NCBI RefSeq assembly: GCF_037392515.1
Contig: NC_090287.1
Location: 12,203,001-12,267,000 of the forward strand
From: Haliotis asinina
Taxonomy: Eukaryota; Mollusca; Gastropoda; Lepetellida; Haliotidae
Reading direction: 5' to 3'
DNA: 64,000 bases
This document shows, piece after piece, positions 11,221-20,582 of this stretch (the stretch's first letter is position 1; each line of letters starts with the position of its first letter). The notes under the pieces are model-generated. The model saw nothing but the letters and a program-made list of their open reading frames with translations. It was not told the origin of the DNA and searched no databases. A program made the position numbers and the translations under genes.

Positions 11221-11841
11221 TTGCCAGAAAACTTTCCACAGCATTTCATTTACTCGGGTTCACAGGAGTCATTCAATGTGTGTCATTGCATATAACATTC
11301 TTGTTACTCCTGGTTGGCAAAGACAATATAAGGAGTTTGTGTACAATCATCACGTATACATAAAGAAAAACAAAAGATACAATAAGATTCACTGTTTTAT
11401 TTTCAGACAAATATGGATCAAACATATATCTAATAAATAATGAAAAGATATAGCACTAGATAACAGATCAACATTTGTAACTTATGACAAAAATATTTCT
11501 AAAAACATGCTATAACAGTTGCATCCCTTGACTCCTCCTGCACCTCCTCACGCTGACACAGAAAAACACACCCCAGTCAGTCAATGCTAAACATATATTA
11601 ACACACAACATGCAATACAATACAACAATGAAATAAAATGCAATAAAGAACTTAGGTTACATTGAAAGTACAAAAAATGTATTTAAAGTAAATAAAGGTC
11701 TCTTGGAAAATAGATAAAAATTAAGATTGAATAAAATTGTATTAATTGAAATACAATCAGAATATCAAAACTATTAAAGTTTTACATTGAGAATAATTCA
11801 AATTTAATTGATCACAGATAAAATTACGTTCATGTGATCGA

Positions 11842-14432
11842 TTAGCTATTTACTAGCCCACTTGGGCATCCTTGAGCGGATATCTCTGTCATTGTGGTTG
11901 GATGCCGCATCCTGGTCTTCATGTTGGCCTTAGCTTTGGTGGTGGCGTTGAAAATTGTGGCTGAGTCCAGTGCAGACATCTTGAGTTTAGATTCCCAGGT
12001 AAAGGGGTAAGAGAGCAATGAATTGGCATCTTCTTCATCACTCACAACTGGTGAAGTCAATTCCAAGGTAAGTATAGTTGAAACCCTTTCCTTTCGTCGA
12101 TCTGGCCAGTCAATAGTTTTCAGGCTTTTCATGCGCAGTGCAATTTTCTGAAAATTAAACAAAAATCAATCAACAGATAAACCATAATGCTAAGATGGAT
12201 TGCAAATTATTAAAATGGAAGTGTCGTGAAAAATTATTTACTTCATTAATCACCCCCAACACAAGTTAAGCAGTTCATCACATTTAATGACATATCCTAT
12301 TTTCTTATGGACACACAATCTGTTGCTCTGAAGTGACATGAAGTCACTGAAGTGTAATAACATGTTTATATATCACCATTAACTGACTTGATTCTTATGT
12401 TATGATTTATGAAATTATGATCTGAATCATGTGTTACATATCTTAAGAATGTAAAAAGCAATAATCCATAAACATTTTAAATGTATATTTCCGGAACTTA
12501 GAATCTGTCACACATTGTAATGAGAAGGATTGTTACATGTTATTATTCGAATAGATATACTTACGGATTTCATTCTTTTTGGTTTTTTTTTGGTTTTTTG
12601 CTGCTGTTCTGTGTGACACTTTCTTTCCGGTTTCTTGTCTACTGAGATCATCACGCCTGTTCCGCCACACTCTACAAAGCGCTTCTGAAAATAAATGTTT
12701 AAAGTACTATACAGCATGTTTCACACATTTTAGTTCATCTGTTAGGCAAAGGTATTTATATATGCCATGCTGGCTTGGTTACTGAAGTTAACATCCATAA
12801 ATCTGTCTTTACACTATTATTTAAATCATTAACTATTTATAATGACAGGCAGGTGAGTGAAAATTACCTTCACAAGATGCTATTGACCATCCTTGGTCGT
12901 GATATAGTCACTTGTTTCTTTGACTACTATATTCATAGAGTCCTCGTCATCGGCTTTACTGAAATAAAAACAAATGTCATTTTTCTTGCACTTCATTCAA
13001 TCATGCATTCAACACAATGTCTATTAAAATTAACGATCGTCAGTGAAAATTATACAACCAAGTAAACTGCAGATTTATAACTTTGAATACATATATTGTT
13101 CTGAAAGTTTACCATTTTGTAGTTAAATGATTTAAAATAACTTCCAAAAAGGCTAACCATCCTTTGTGTTATTTCGTGCAAATTCTATGTACATCCTGTT
13201 TGCCAAAGTTATGCAACCGGTAAGTGAACAACTGACATAAAGATCATGATAAAAGAAGTTTAGTTATATCACATGACATAACCTTGCAGCAATTAAGCAT
13301 TGTAAAATCAAGGGGTCAGTTTGATGGCAATTTCACACAGGTGTAATGTTAAACTGATTTAGTTTACCGGCTATTCAAATCCATTTGCAAATGATACTTT
13401 CATGTATTTTTCATTTTGAGAAAACGTACGTAGGGAAGTGAATTAATGAAATATTCAAAGTGAAATTACCTAGTAACATGAGCACATACCTTCGATAGAC
13501 AAGGGTGATCCTCCAGGAGCAGTCGTGTCCAGATTTTTCTCACAACAGCCTAAAAGAGTAAATCAAATACATTAAATATAACAGGTATATATATATGATT
13601 ATGCTCAACACGTATGTATTAAATTATTGAAAAATTACATGAAATTTTAAATGTATCCTACGCAGAGCTAACAGTTTCTTATATGAATTTAGTGTTTGCC
13701 TCAAATAGTTCAGAAACACATCTGACCCCTCTGAGCGAATTTGGGGGTAAACAATTTCATTTCACTAATGATCCAGGATTGCATTTAATAAATTACACCG
13801 AAATGTTGCCATTGTAAAAGCCCATCATTTTTATCATTCTTTAAAATATATCTGAATTGGTGAAATACATCTTGCAATACCCAGTAAACCCATGAGTGAA
13901 CCACTACATATGGCGGATCTTTTTGATGCAGATCGTAATTCATCTCCCCCCCCCCCCCCCTCCACACACACACACCTTTTGTACAAGTGTTAACCGAGTT
14001 GCAACGCTAAAATTTGCAAACTATTAACAGGAGCACTAAAATCAAAAGTCTGCCCCTTTAAACTTAAATAAATACTTGTGGTTAGTACTAAGATAGTTAC
14101 TTACAAATACAAGCTTGGTGTATTCTATACCATGTCGATCTATTGAAATGGAATATAAACAAACTTATTTTTTCAGGCCTATTTTACTTAGATTTAACGA
14201 TAGCATTTAAAAATAATACGAGCGAAAATATACATTCGCGGGATAAACTTTATAATCTATCCGGATTTCTGTCATTAACGCAATATTTCTTTAAACGTTA
14301 TTTACAATAAAATACCCTCGGTCTTACCTGACACATCCGATGTACTCCGAGTTGCTCGCATCCGTTCTCTGCTTTCTTCTCCAAGTTGCGAATTCTTTCG
14401 TCGAGTGCTTTTGGGGAAAGTGAGGTGGCCAT
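11842..14432 (-). CDS. unrecognised four-exon gene inside the CACTA-like element
   Basis: Exons on the minus strand are 14328-14432, 13490-13549, 12565-12684 and 11842-12147. All introns are phase 0 with consensus borders (donors GTAAGA, GTATGT, GTAAGT; acceptors ending TTTTAG or TTTCAG). The joined frame has 196 residues without a stop. The N-terminus (MATSLSPKALDERIRNLEKK) is predicted to form a short coiled coil. Exon 3 is Lys-rich (a KKKPKRMK basic cluster, a possible nuclear signal). The last exon has an acidic SDEEDANSLL stretch followed by YPFTWESKLKMSALDS and a basic end (MKTRMRHP). This acidic-then-WxS-then-basic C-terminus resembles accessory proteins seen in invertebrate DNA transposons, but I cannot name the family. 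A minus-strand polyadenylation signal (TTTATT on +) is near 11396. It is probably a DNA-binding accessory factor of the element, comparable in layout to the second gene of plant CACTA elements. An extra candidate exon near 12861-12957 contains stops and was left out. Confidence 0.6.
13947..13976. repeat. C-run and (CA)n microsatellite
   Basis: A run of C followed by CACACACACAC, lying in intron sequence of the minus-strand transposon gene. Confidence 0.9.
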
Positions 14433-14699
14433 GGCAAAGTTTACACGACGCAGCCATCTTATGCTTAAAGTTTTGAAAAATAATTGCTAGGAAAACAAAT
14501 TTGTTCCTACCCGCCAAACAAGATGGCGTCTCGCTAACACTCACGGGAAATAGACAGTTTTGTCATTGTGTTTTTTAAAATAAATCTAATGTGACCATTT
14601 GACAGTAGATTTCCTCGTTCTACAACAAAAGAGGAAGGTACACCCTGTTGTGAGTTGTTTTGTTAACAATTAGATAGTCTCGCGTGGACGTGATCCTGT

Positions 14700-16625
14700 C
14701 GCCATTCGTTTATTTGTTTACATTGCCGACATCAAAGGGGAGTGTGAAAAGTGGAATTGAGCGGATTGAATGTAAGTACTCAAAGTGACAACAGTGAGCA
14801 GTTATGGTTTTAGCAGTCTTTTCATCGCATTAGCGTCACTGATTGCTTTTTCTCAGTGTCAAGCATCAATATGTAGACCTTGTGATTATTAACAGTGATT
14901 AATTGTGAAAACATGTTCACCTTACTTTAACATGCCCGAGCGTCATGAGTCCTACTGATTTAGCACTCATGGGAAACTTTATTGTGGCAAATAAGTTATT
15001 TTCTAAAATCCTGTCAGGAGAAGGTAGTATCCGGATATATTTCTGCTGGATGGACCCCCCCACCCCCCCCACACACACACACACGTACCATGTAAGCATG
15101 TAAGTAATTTACGCACTGTGCTCACAACATGCACGGGGGTTAGAAATATTAACATTGTTTGTTCTTTTCAGTTATACACCCAGATCTACTATCCCTATCT
15201 ACCCTTTAAGTTAACTTTACTACTATTACTAATATAATTTGGTGATGTGTCACAATTTCTTTGAAACCTTAATTCATTTGTCAATGTGAATGAAGAATGA
15301 AGCACAATCCCACTGACCCTTTGGCTATGATTTGTACATGCATAATTTCTGTAGACTATTCGTGGCACTTTCTGCTGCAGGGACACAGTTCTTTGTGGAC
15401 ATTGCGACAAGTAATTGTCAAGAAAAACAGCCTAAAATCACGAGAAATACGTTTCTGAAATATGGTTGGTTTCTACAATATTTGTTTTAACATGGGTACC
15501 CAGAGATATTCCGCATATATGTCTTCGTTATATCTATTCATATAATCTGTACTCCAGAAATATTTCAACCAAGTCACATCATACATTTATTAGTTCATCA
15601 AATTATCTAGTATCCTATGTTCTGTGTCAGTTCTGTGTATCCAGTTGTACCAGTTAATCAGTTTCATGGTTTGATATTTGTTTTATAACCATTAAAACCT
15701 TGTCCATCAGTACATGTTGCATGTGTTAGCCCTACAATGCATTGACATTATCATCACACCTCAAGTTTCATATTTCTGAAAGAATCGTTGTGTCAGTTAT
15801 TTGATTTACAGATATGGATTGTGGACCAACAAACTCGGAGAATGATGCCCGGTAAGGGAATCTCTTTTATAACAATATTATTCATATAGCTTTATAATGA
15901 AGCTGACACTATGTTAATACATACAACAAACCTTTTTGACCTCACTCAAAGTGTAACTGTACATGGATTCAAGCATAATATATACATATATTTTAAATTC
16001 CAGGAGAAATACGGCTTTTCTGTCCTCACTGCCAGACGTCTGTTTAAAAAAACACACGTTATCTCCATCTCCGTAACAAGATGTTTGTTAGTTTGTAAAG
16101 ATTTTTCGGGTGAATGACAAATGTTTCATCAGGTTAGTCATCAAAGAATTTTTAGATTTCACTAAAAATCGAGTTTGCACTGTCACTTTGCTATCCATGT
16201 TTAACATATTAATGTATGTATCATACATGTAACTGTAATAACTGAAAGTGAGCAAATGGTAATACGTATTTAATATTTGTAATACATGTTATCTGCATTA
16301 TCATATATATTGCTGTGTTTCATTCATTGAATTGTCTCTCAGTTGAATTGATGATTCAAGCTGAATGTCCTTTGCCTTTCCAGACACTGACAGTGACCAA
16401 GATATTTACAGCACATTCAAGGTTTGCGAGCTATTACCACCACAATGTGAGAGCCTGATTGATTCGGATTCAGATGTTTCGCCAGATATTAACCAGGACT
16501 CGCATACACCAACAAACATCTACAGAAGAACAAAGCACTTTGTGTACTGGCTAGCTCGTCTTCATTCAGTGTGCCTACTTCCTGAGCAATGCTTGTGTGC
16601 AGAGAATTCTGTTACTCTTCTCTGA
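14700..16625 (+). pseudogene. truncated EnSpm/TNP2-type transposase-like gene (N-terminal part)
   Basis: This gene runs divergently from the minus-strand gene. A possible 5' untranslated exon ends at AAT|GTAAGT (14769). A short coding exon at 15812-15851 (ATG at 15814, MDCGPTNSENDAR) ends at a GTAAGG donor. The exon from 16004 encodes, in one frame, IRLFCPHCQTSV, then a TAA, then KNTRYLHLRN, a Cys-x-x-Cys start with a later His that looks like a broken zinc-binding motif. The exon from 16384 encodes DTDSDQDIYSTF, an acidic stretch, then YRRTKHFVYWLARLHSVC before TGA at 16623. A zinc-binding N-terminus, acidic linker and aromatic helical segment is the layout of invertebrate TNP2-like transposases. 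The catalytic core is missing, and polyadenylation signals at 16751 and 16762 follow at once. I infer an internal deletion that joined the N-terminal exons to the 3' end. Confidence 0.45.
15055..15084. repeat. C-rich and (CA)n microsatellite
   Basis: Two runs of C separated by A, then (CA)n, in the presumed intron of the transposase-like gene. Confidence 0.9.
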
Positions 16626-16839
16626 GCGCCCCAGTTTCTTAATACAGCGAATTGTGTACTACTGCAACTGCCCTGTTGCATTAAAATGTGAGCTTTTCTA
16701 AGAAATGAAACAGTTGGATCATAATATTTCCAGCGTTTGTTTTTTGTTCAAATAAATATGTAATAAATATAACAAGATAATAAAACATATTTCAGCTTTC
16801 TAAACTAAGCGAACTCTCATTGTCATCTTCCTTGTACAG

Positions 16840-17120
16840 AAACCTAGCGGAAACCTACATTACCCAAGATCCACAAGGTTTCCGCAAGACCAGAAACTTA
16901 CTCACTCCAGCTATAAAGGTTTCAGTAAACTGAAACTAAATGGAAACTTCCAACTACAGTTTCAGTTGACGGAAACATGACGGAAACTAAGACTTGTTAG
17001 TTTCAGTTGTGGAAACTATGCGGAAACTCTCATTGCGCGTTTCCTGAAACTGAAACCTAGCGGAAACCTACATTACCCAGTATCCATCAGGTTTCCGCAA
17101 GAACGGAAACCAAGTTATTT
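16840..17120. repeat. right subterminal CGGAAAC repeats of the transposon
   Basis: Many CGGAAAC/GTTTCCG motifs plus the related GTTTCAG/CTGAAAC. The segment GAAACCTAGCGGAAACCTAC occurs twice (about 16850 and 17060), each time followed by ATTACCCA and an AGGTTTCCGCAAG. Confidence 0.8.
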
Positions 17121-17201
17121 TTGCTGTGGAGTAATATCTTATGTGAAGTGGGCAAACTAAAATGAGTGGAGTCTTGAAACACACCTTGCTTATTTGTCAG
17201 T

Positions 17202-17490
17202 ATGCTTCAGAATGCTGTGACGGTACTCATTGGCATGTCGTGTTGTGTATTCCGACAGTGTCACTGCGAGTACTTCAGGGGAATTGCAGCCGCTACATTT
17301 GTGGAGAAAATGAAGGACAATCGAGACACTCTTTGCGACCTACCATTTTGTAGTGGTCCCCCCGAAAGGCAAAAGAAACATCAGTGGGTCTTCTGCGGTG
17401 GTTGTGACCGTTGGTGCCATTTCATTTGTGCTGGAATTGAAGAGCAACTGAAAGGCTGATACATGTGTCCACTTTGCTCTATAGTATGAA
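17202..17490 (+). pseudogene. PHD-finger-like gene fragment
   Basis: The frame from 17202 reads FVEKMKDNRDTLCDLPFC, then WVFCGGCDRWCHFICAG, then a TGA at 17457-17459, then YMCPLC in the same frame. Cys-x4-Cys, Cys-x2-Cys, WCHxxC and a final CPLC are the spacing and Trp-Cys-His hallmark of a PHD finger. The TGA sits where a residue such as Arg would be expected, so the finger is cut one Cys pair short. A possible splice acceptor (CCGACAG at 17254-17260) precedes the CHCEYFRGI segment. It lies just outside the right end of the CACTA-like element. Whether it came from another transposon or from a host gene cannot be settled here. Confidence 0.5.
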
Positions 17491-17869
17491 CCCCGTCTTG
17501 TTTACATTCGTCACTGGTGAATGACTGGATGTTTTATATACAATGTGTGACTGCAGAAGATTTGTTACTCAGAACGTAGACATACATGTAGTTCTATTAT
17601 TATTTGGTGCTGGTGCTATTTAAGTGATACCCCTACTGTATGTGATGGTTTTCAAACGCACATCGTCGGCTATATTGTCGCACATTTTGTTATATCGCGA
17701 CGCGTTTGCAGACCTTGAAATATGCGAAGGTGTAAACAACGATATACCTTTGCAAATGTTCAAATACAGTAGGGATATCACTGAAATCACACCGTAAACA
17801 CGTCATGAATCTTATATGACTGGAACTCATTTCACTGTCATTTCACCTGTTTGATATTCTAGCTATGTG

Positions 17870-18215
17870 AGCGACATTCCACCATTGTGATATTCCACTT
17901 GTATGAGTGTCATTGCACCTGTATCGGTGCTGTCCCACTTGCATGAGTGTCATTCCACCTGATGATATTCCACCAGCACGAGCATTCTACCAGTATGAGT
18001 GTCGCACCTATATAAGTGTTGTCCCACCTGCATGAGCATCATTCCACTTATATGGGTCTTGTCCTACCTATGTCGGTGTTGTCACACCTGTATGAGTGTT
18101 GTTCTACCTGCATGAGTGTTTTTCCAGCTGCACAGGGGTTGTCCCACCTATATGAGTGTCATTCCGCATATATGTTTGTTGTCCCACCTGTACTGTATTC
18201 GTGTCTTCTATTATA
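17870..18215 (+). repeat. degenerate minisatellite, about 30-bp unit
   Basis: Repeated short modules such as CACCTGTATGAGTGT, CATTCCACCTGCATGAG and GTTGTCCCACCTATATGAG at about 30-base spacing. Units are diverged and no gene is likely. Confidence 0.7.
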
Positions 18216-18289
18216 ATATTGTCATATTGCATAAGTGTATTCCGTGACATGTTAAGACTTATTTGGACTAAAATATGTCACATACTTGT

Positions 18290-18835
18290 CATTCTGTGTT
18301 ATAGAGTTTCTCTCTTAATACACACATGCACCCGCTGCGTTGTAGAGTTTATCTCCTAATACACACAGGTACCCGCTGCCTTGAAGATTTTATATCCTGA
18401 GACTCACGGGTACCCGCTTCCTTGGGTGGTATATATCCTAACACGCAGATACCCGCATCCTTGTAGACTTAACTCCTCATACACACATGTACCTGTTGCG
18501 TTGTAGGTTTATCTCCTAATACACACAAGTACCCGCTGCGTAGTAGAATTTGTCTCCTAATACACACTGATACCCGGTTGATGTAACCGTTGCCTTGGTT
18601 ACTTATTTCTCCTAAAATAAACAGAGGCATCTGCGGCCTTGTAGAGTTTTATCGCCTGATACATTTAGAGATGTCAGCTGCCTAGTATGGTTTTATCTCT
18701 TAACACTCGCATTTACCCTGTGTTTGGTAGAGTTTTGTCCCCATACACACTCAAAGGAAATTGCCTTGTAGATTTTTTTCTCCTAACACAGACATGGGAC
18801 ACGGTGCCTTTCTCCTAAGACATATATAGAGAAAC
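18290..18835 (+). repeat. degenerate minisatellite, about 57-60-bp unit
   Basis: Repeats of TTGTAGAGTTTATCTCCTAA, TACACACA, GGTACCCGCTGCC at about 57-60 bases for roughly nine units, decaying towards the right. Confidence 0.75.
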
Positions 18836-19715
18836 TGTTTTCTAAAGTGTCACGTGCTTTTACAATATGTACATACATTAAATATATAAGCACTTGGGCT
18901 GTATGGCCTGTGAGACACTAAAATGACAGAATATCACAGCTTTACAATAAAATAAGAGAAAACAATCACATGGAAGTTATAACCACGTTGACGCACGCAT
19001 GCACACAATAATGCTCTTCCTCACTCATACACTCTCCCATGCATACACGCAATCAATCATTTACACAGATTAGCAATCGGATAATCACACGCTCACATAC
19101 ACAATCACAAGCTTATTGTGGTTTCAGGGTGGTTTATTCCTTATTACATATTCATTAATTAATTACTTAGTTCCCACCAGGTGTGTACTTTGTCATCTGA
19201 CATATACAGGGGTAACCGCTGCTTTTTAGCATTTCATCTCCAAACATATGTAACTGCTGACCAGCTGCCTTGCAGAGCTTATTGCCTTTCTATAAGGGAA
19301 AATACTACATTTAATACTTACGGAAAATAAATCTTTTGTTGCAGATATCGTATTGTTTGTTACAGATATGCTCAATATATGAGCATGTACAAATATGTTG
19401 AAAATAACACTTGTACGAATATTGAATGAACTTAGTTTGTGTTAGATTTTATTTATAAATTTAAAAAATCGCAGCACAAAATATATCTGCATGCAAGATT
19501 AGTAATAATTAAATTCATTTCACAAAGTCTTATAAAAAGCCCCGAAAATATATCTACACAGCATTTGTACCATAACTTCAAATTTTAGACAGAAATTTGA
19601 GTCGACACTGGTAGTGACGCAAAAAAACTTCAGTATCAATTATTATGCTACCATATATTAAATTAGTTAATTGCAGGGTGAATGGCACCATTATATAAAA
19701 GGACCGTCGTGCATA
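18836..19715. other. no gene seen
   Basis: AT-rich upstream sequence of the DHRS7-like gene. It includes a loose degraded version of the preceding minisatellite near 19200-19290 and otherwise only short frames. Confidence 0.45.
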
Positions 19716-19719
19716 TAAC

Positions 19720-19806
19720 AGACTTATATACACGACATTGTCTTGTCGTGTATATAAGAGCATTATATACACGATGTCGTGTATATAGCCACAGCCAGCT
19801 TGCTTC
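19720..19806. repeat. double palindrome (TATACACGAC family), copy 2
   Basis: CTTATATACACGACA pairs with TGTCGTGTATATAAG, and a second palindrome, TATACACGATGTCGTGTATA, follows at about 19774-19793. The AGCTTGCTTCG beside it also adjoins copy 1 near 4281, in the opposite orientation. Confidence 0.65.
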
Positions 19807-20141
19807 GTGCACAAAACAGTTTACATAAAATCACCTGCGATTAGCTCCCTTTTGTTTTCAAAGGGAGGTAATCAAAGTCTCTTGGCCATGTGCGTTTGGA
19901 ATGTGTGTGTGCTTTTTCTGTGTGTGCGTCGATTTCACAATTTTCAACACGAATCGGTAAGGAAGTTGTAGAAATGTAACTATCCAGAAACACAGATGTA
20001 ACTCGTGAGCTTGTATTCGTCTAGGTAATAGAGTGCACGCGTCTCACCAGGGAAGCAGGAAGCTTTCAATGTAAACCTAGAAAATATTGATTGAAGTGCC
20101 TCTAAAATATTCCTATGGGTGATGAATTTGTCAACAAAGTC

Positions 20142-20214
20142 CTGGTCTCCCTCTCTCTCTCTCCCTCTCCCGCTCTCTATCTCTCTCTCTCTGTGTGTTC
20201 TCTCTCTCTCTCTT

Positions 20215-20281
<67 letters not shown>
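20142..20281. repeat. compound (CT)n-(GT)n-(GA)n-(GT)n microsatellite
   Basis: Successive CT, GT, GA and GT dinucleotide tracts about 300 bases upstream of the DHRS7-like start codon. The purine-pyrimidine alternation in the GT tracts could adopt Z-DNA, but nothing shows a function. Confidence 0.95.
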
Positions 20282-20286
<5 letters not shown>

Positions 20287-20582
20287 AAGTAGACGTTGTT
20301 ATCTATAACAGACAGCAATTGAAACAATCCTGATCGAATTTATGAGAACTAATCGGTGGGAAACATGCATCAAAACCAGAGATAAATATACACAACGTAC
20401 CAAAACTGTACTATTACCATTAGTGATATGAAACCAGAAATTAGTAATATTACACTGCCTAATTTCCCATCGAAACTACGCTTATCGTGTATCACCTTGT
20501 ACATGGGTTGTCCTAAAAGTAACCTTTCACCTTTTCTCCTGATGAAGACTGCACCTTCTTATCTGATAGACAACTGACCGGG

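Larger units (their letters stand above)
10944..17128. mobile_element. EnSpm/CACTA-like DNA transposon, 6,185 bp, probably non-autonomous
   Basis: The left end starts CACAGCAAAAATAACCTGG and the right end is its near-perfect complement (CCAAGTTATTTTTGCTGTG). Similarity continues about 44 bases to GCGGAAACCTGATGG. GAG at 10941-10943 and 17129-17131 flanks the element as a 3-bp target duplication. Both ends carry dense subterminal GTTTCCG/CGGAAAC motifs in both orientations (about 10958-11220 and 16840-17120). Short CAC termini, 3-bp duplications and subterminal motif arrays together are the known signature of EnSpm/CACTA elements. Two genes run outward from about 14.4-14.7 kb: a four-exon minus-strand gene and a truncated transposase-like plus-strand gene. 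No full transposase is present, so mobilisation would need help in trans. The superfamily call is inferred from the ends. Confidence 0.75.

Noticed and set aside
12861..12957. Candidate extra exon of the minus-strand transposon gene (MNIVVKETSDYITTKDGQ)
   Set aside because: Every frame contains a stop when joined to its neighbours in phase 0. Without it the gene reads through cleanly.
20115..20333. Ser-Leu and Cys-Val repeat frames upstream of the DHRS7-like gene
   Set aside because: Artefact of the CT/GT microsatellite.
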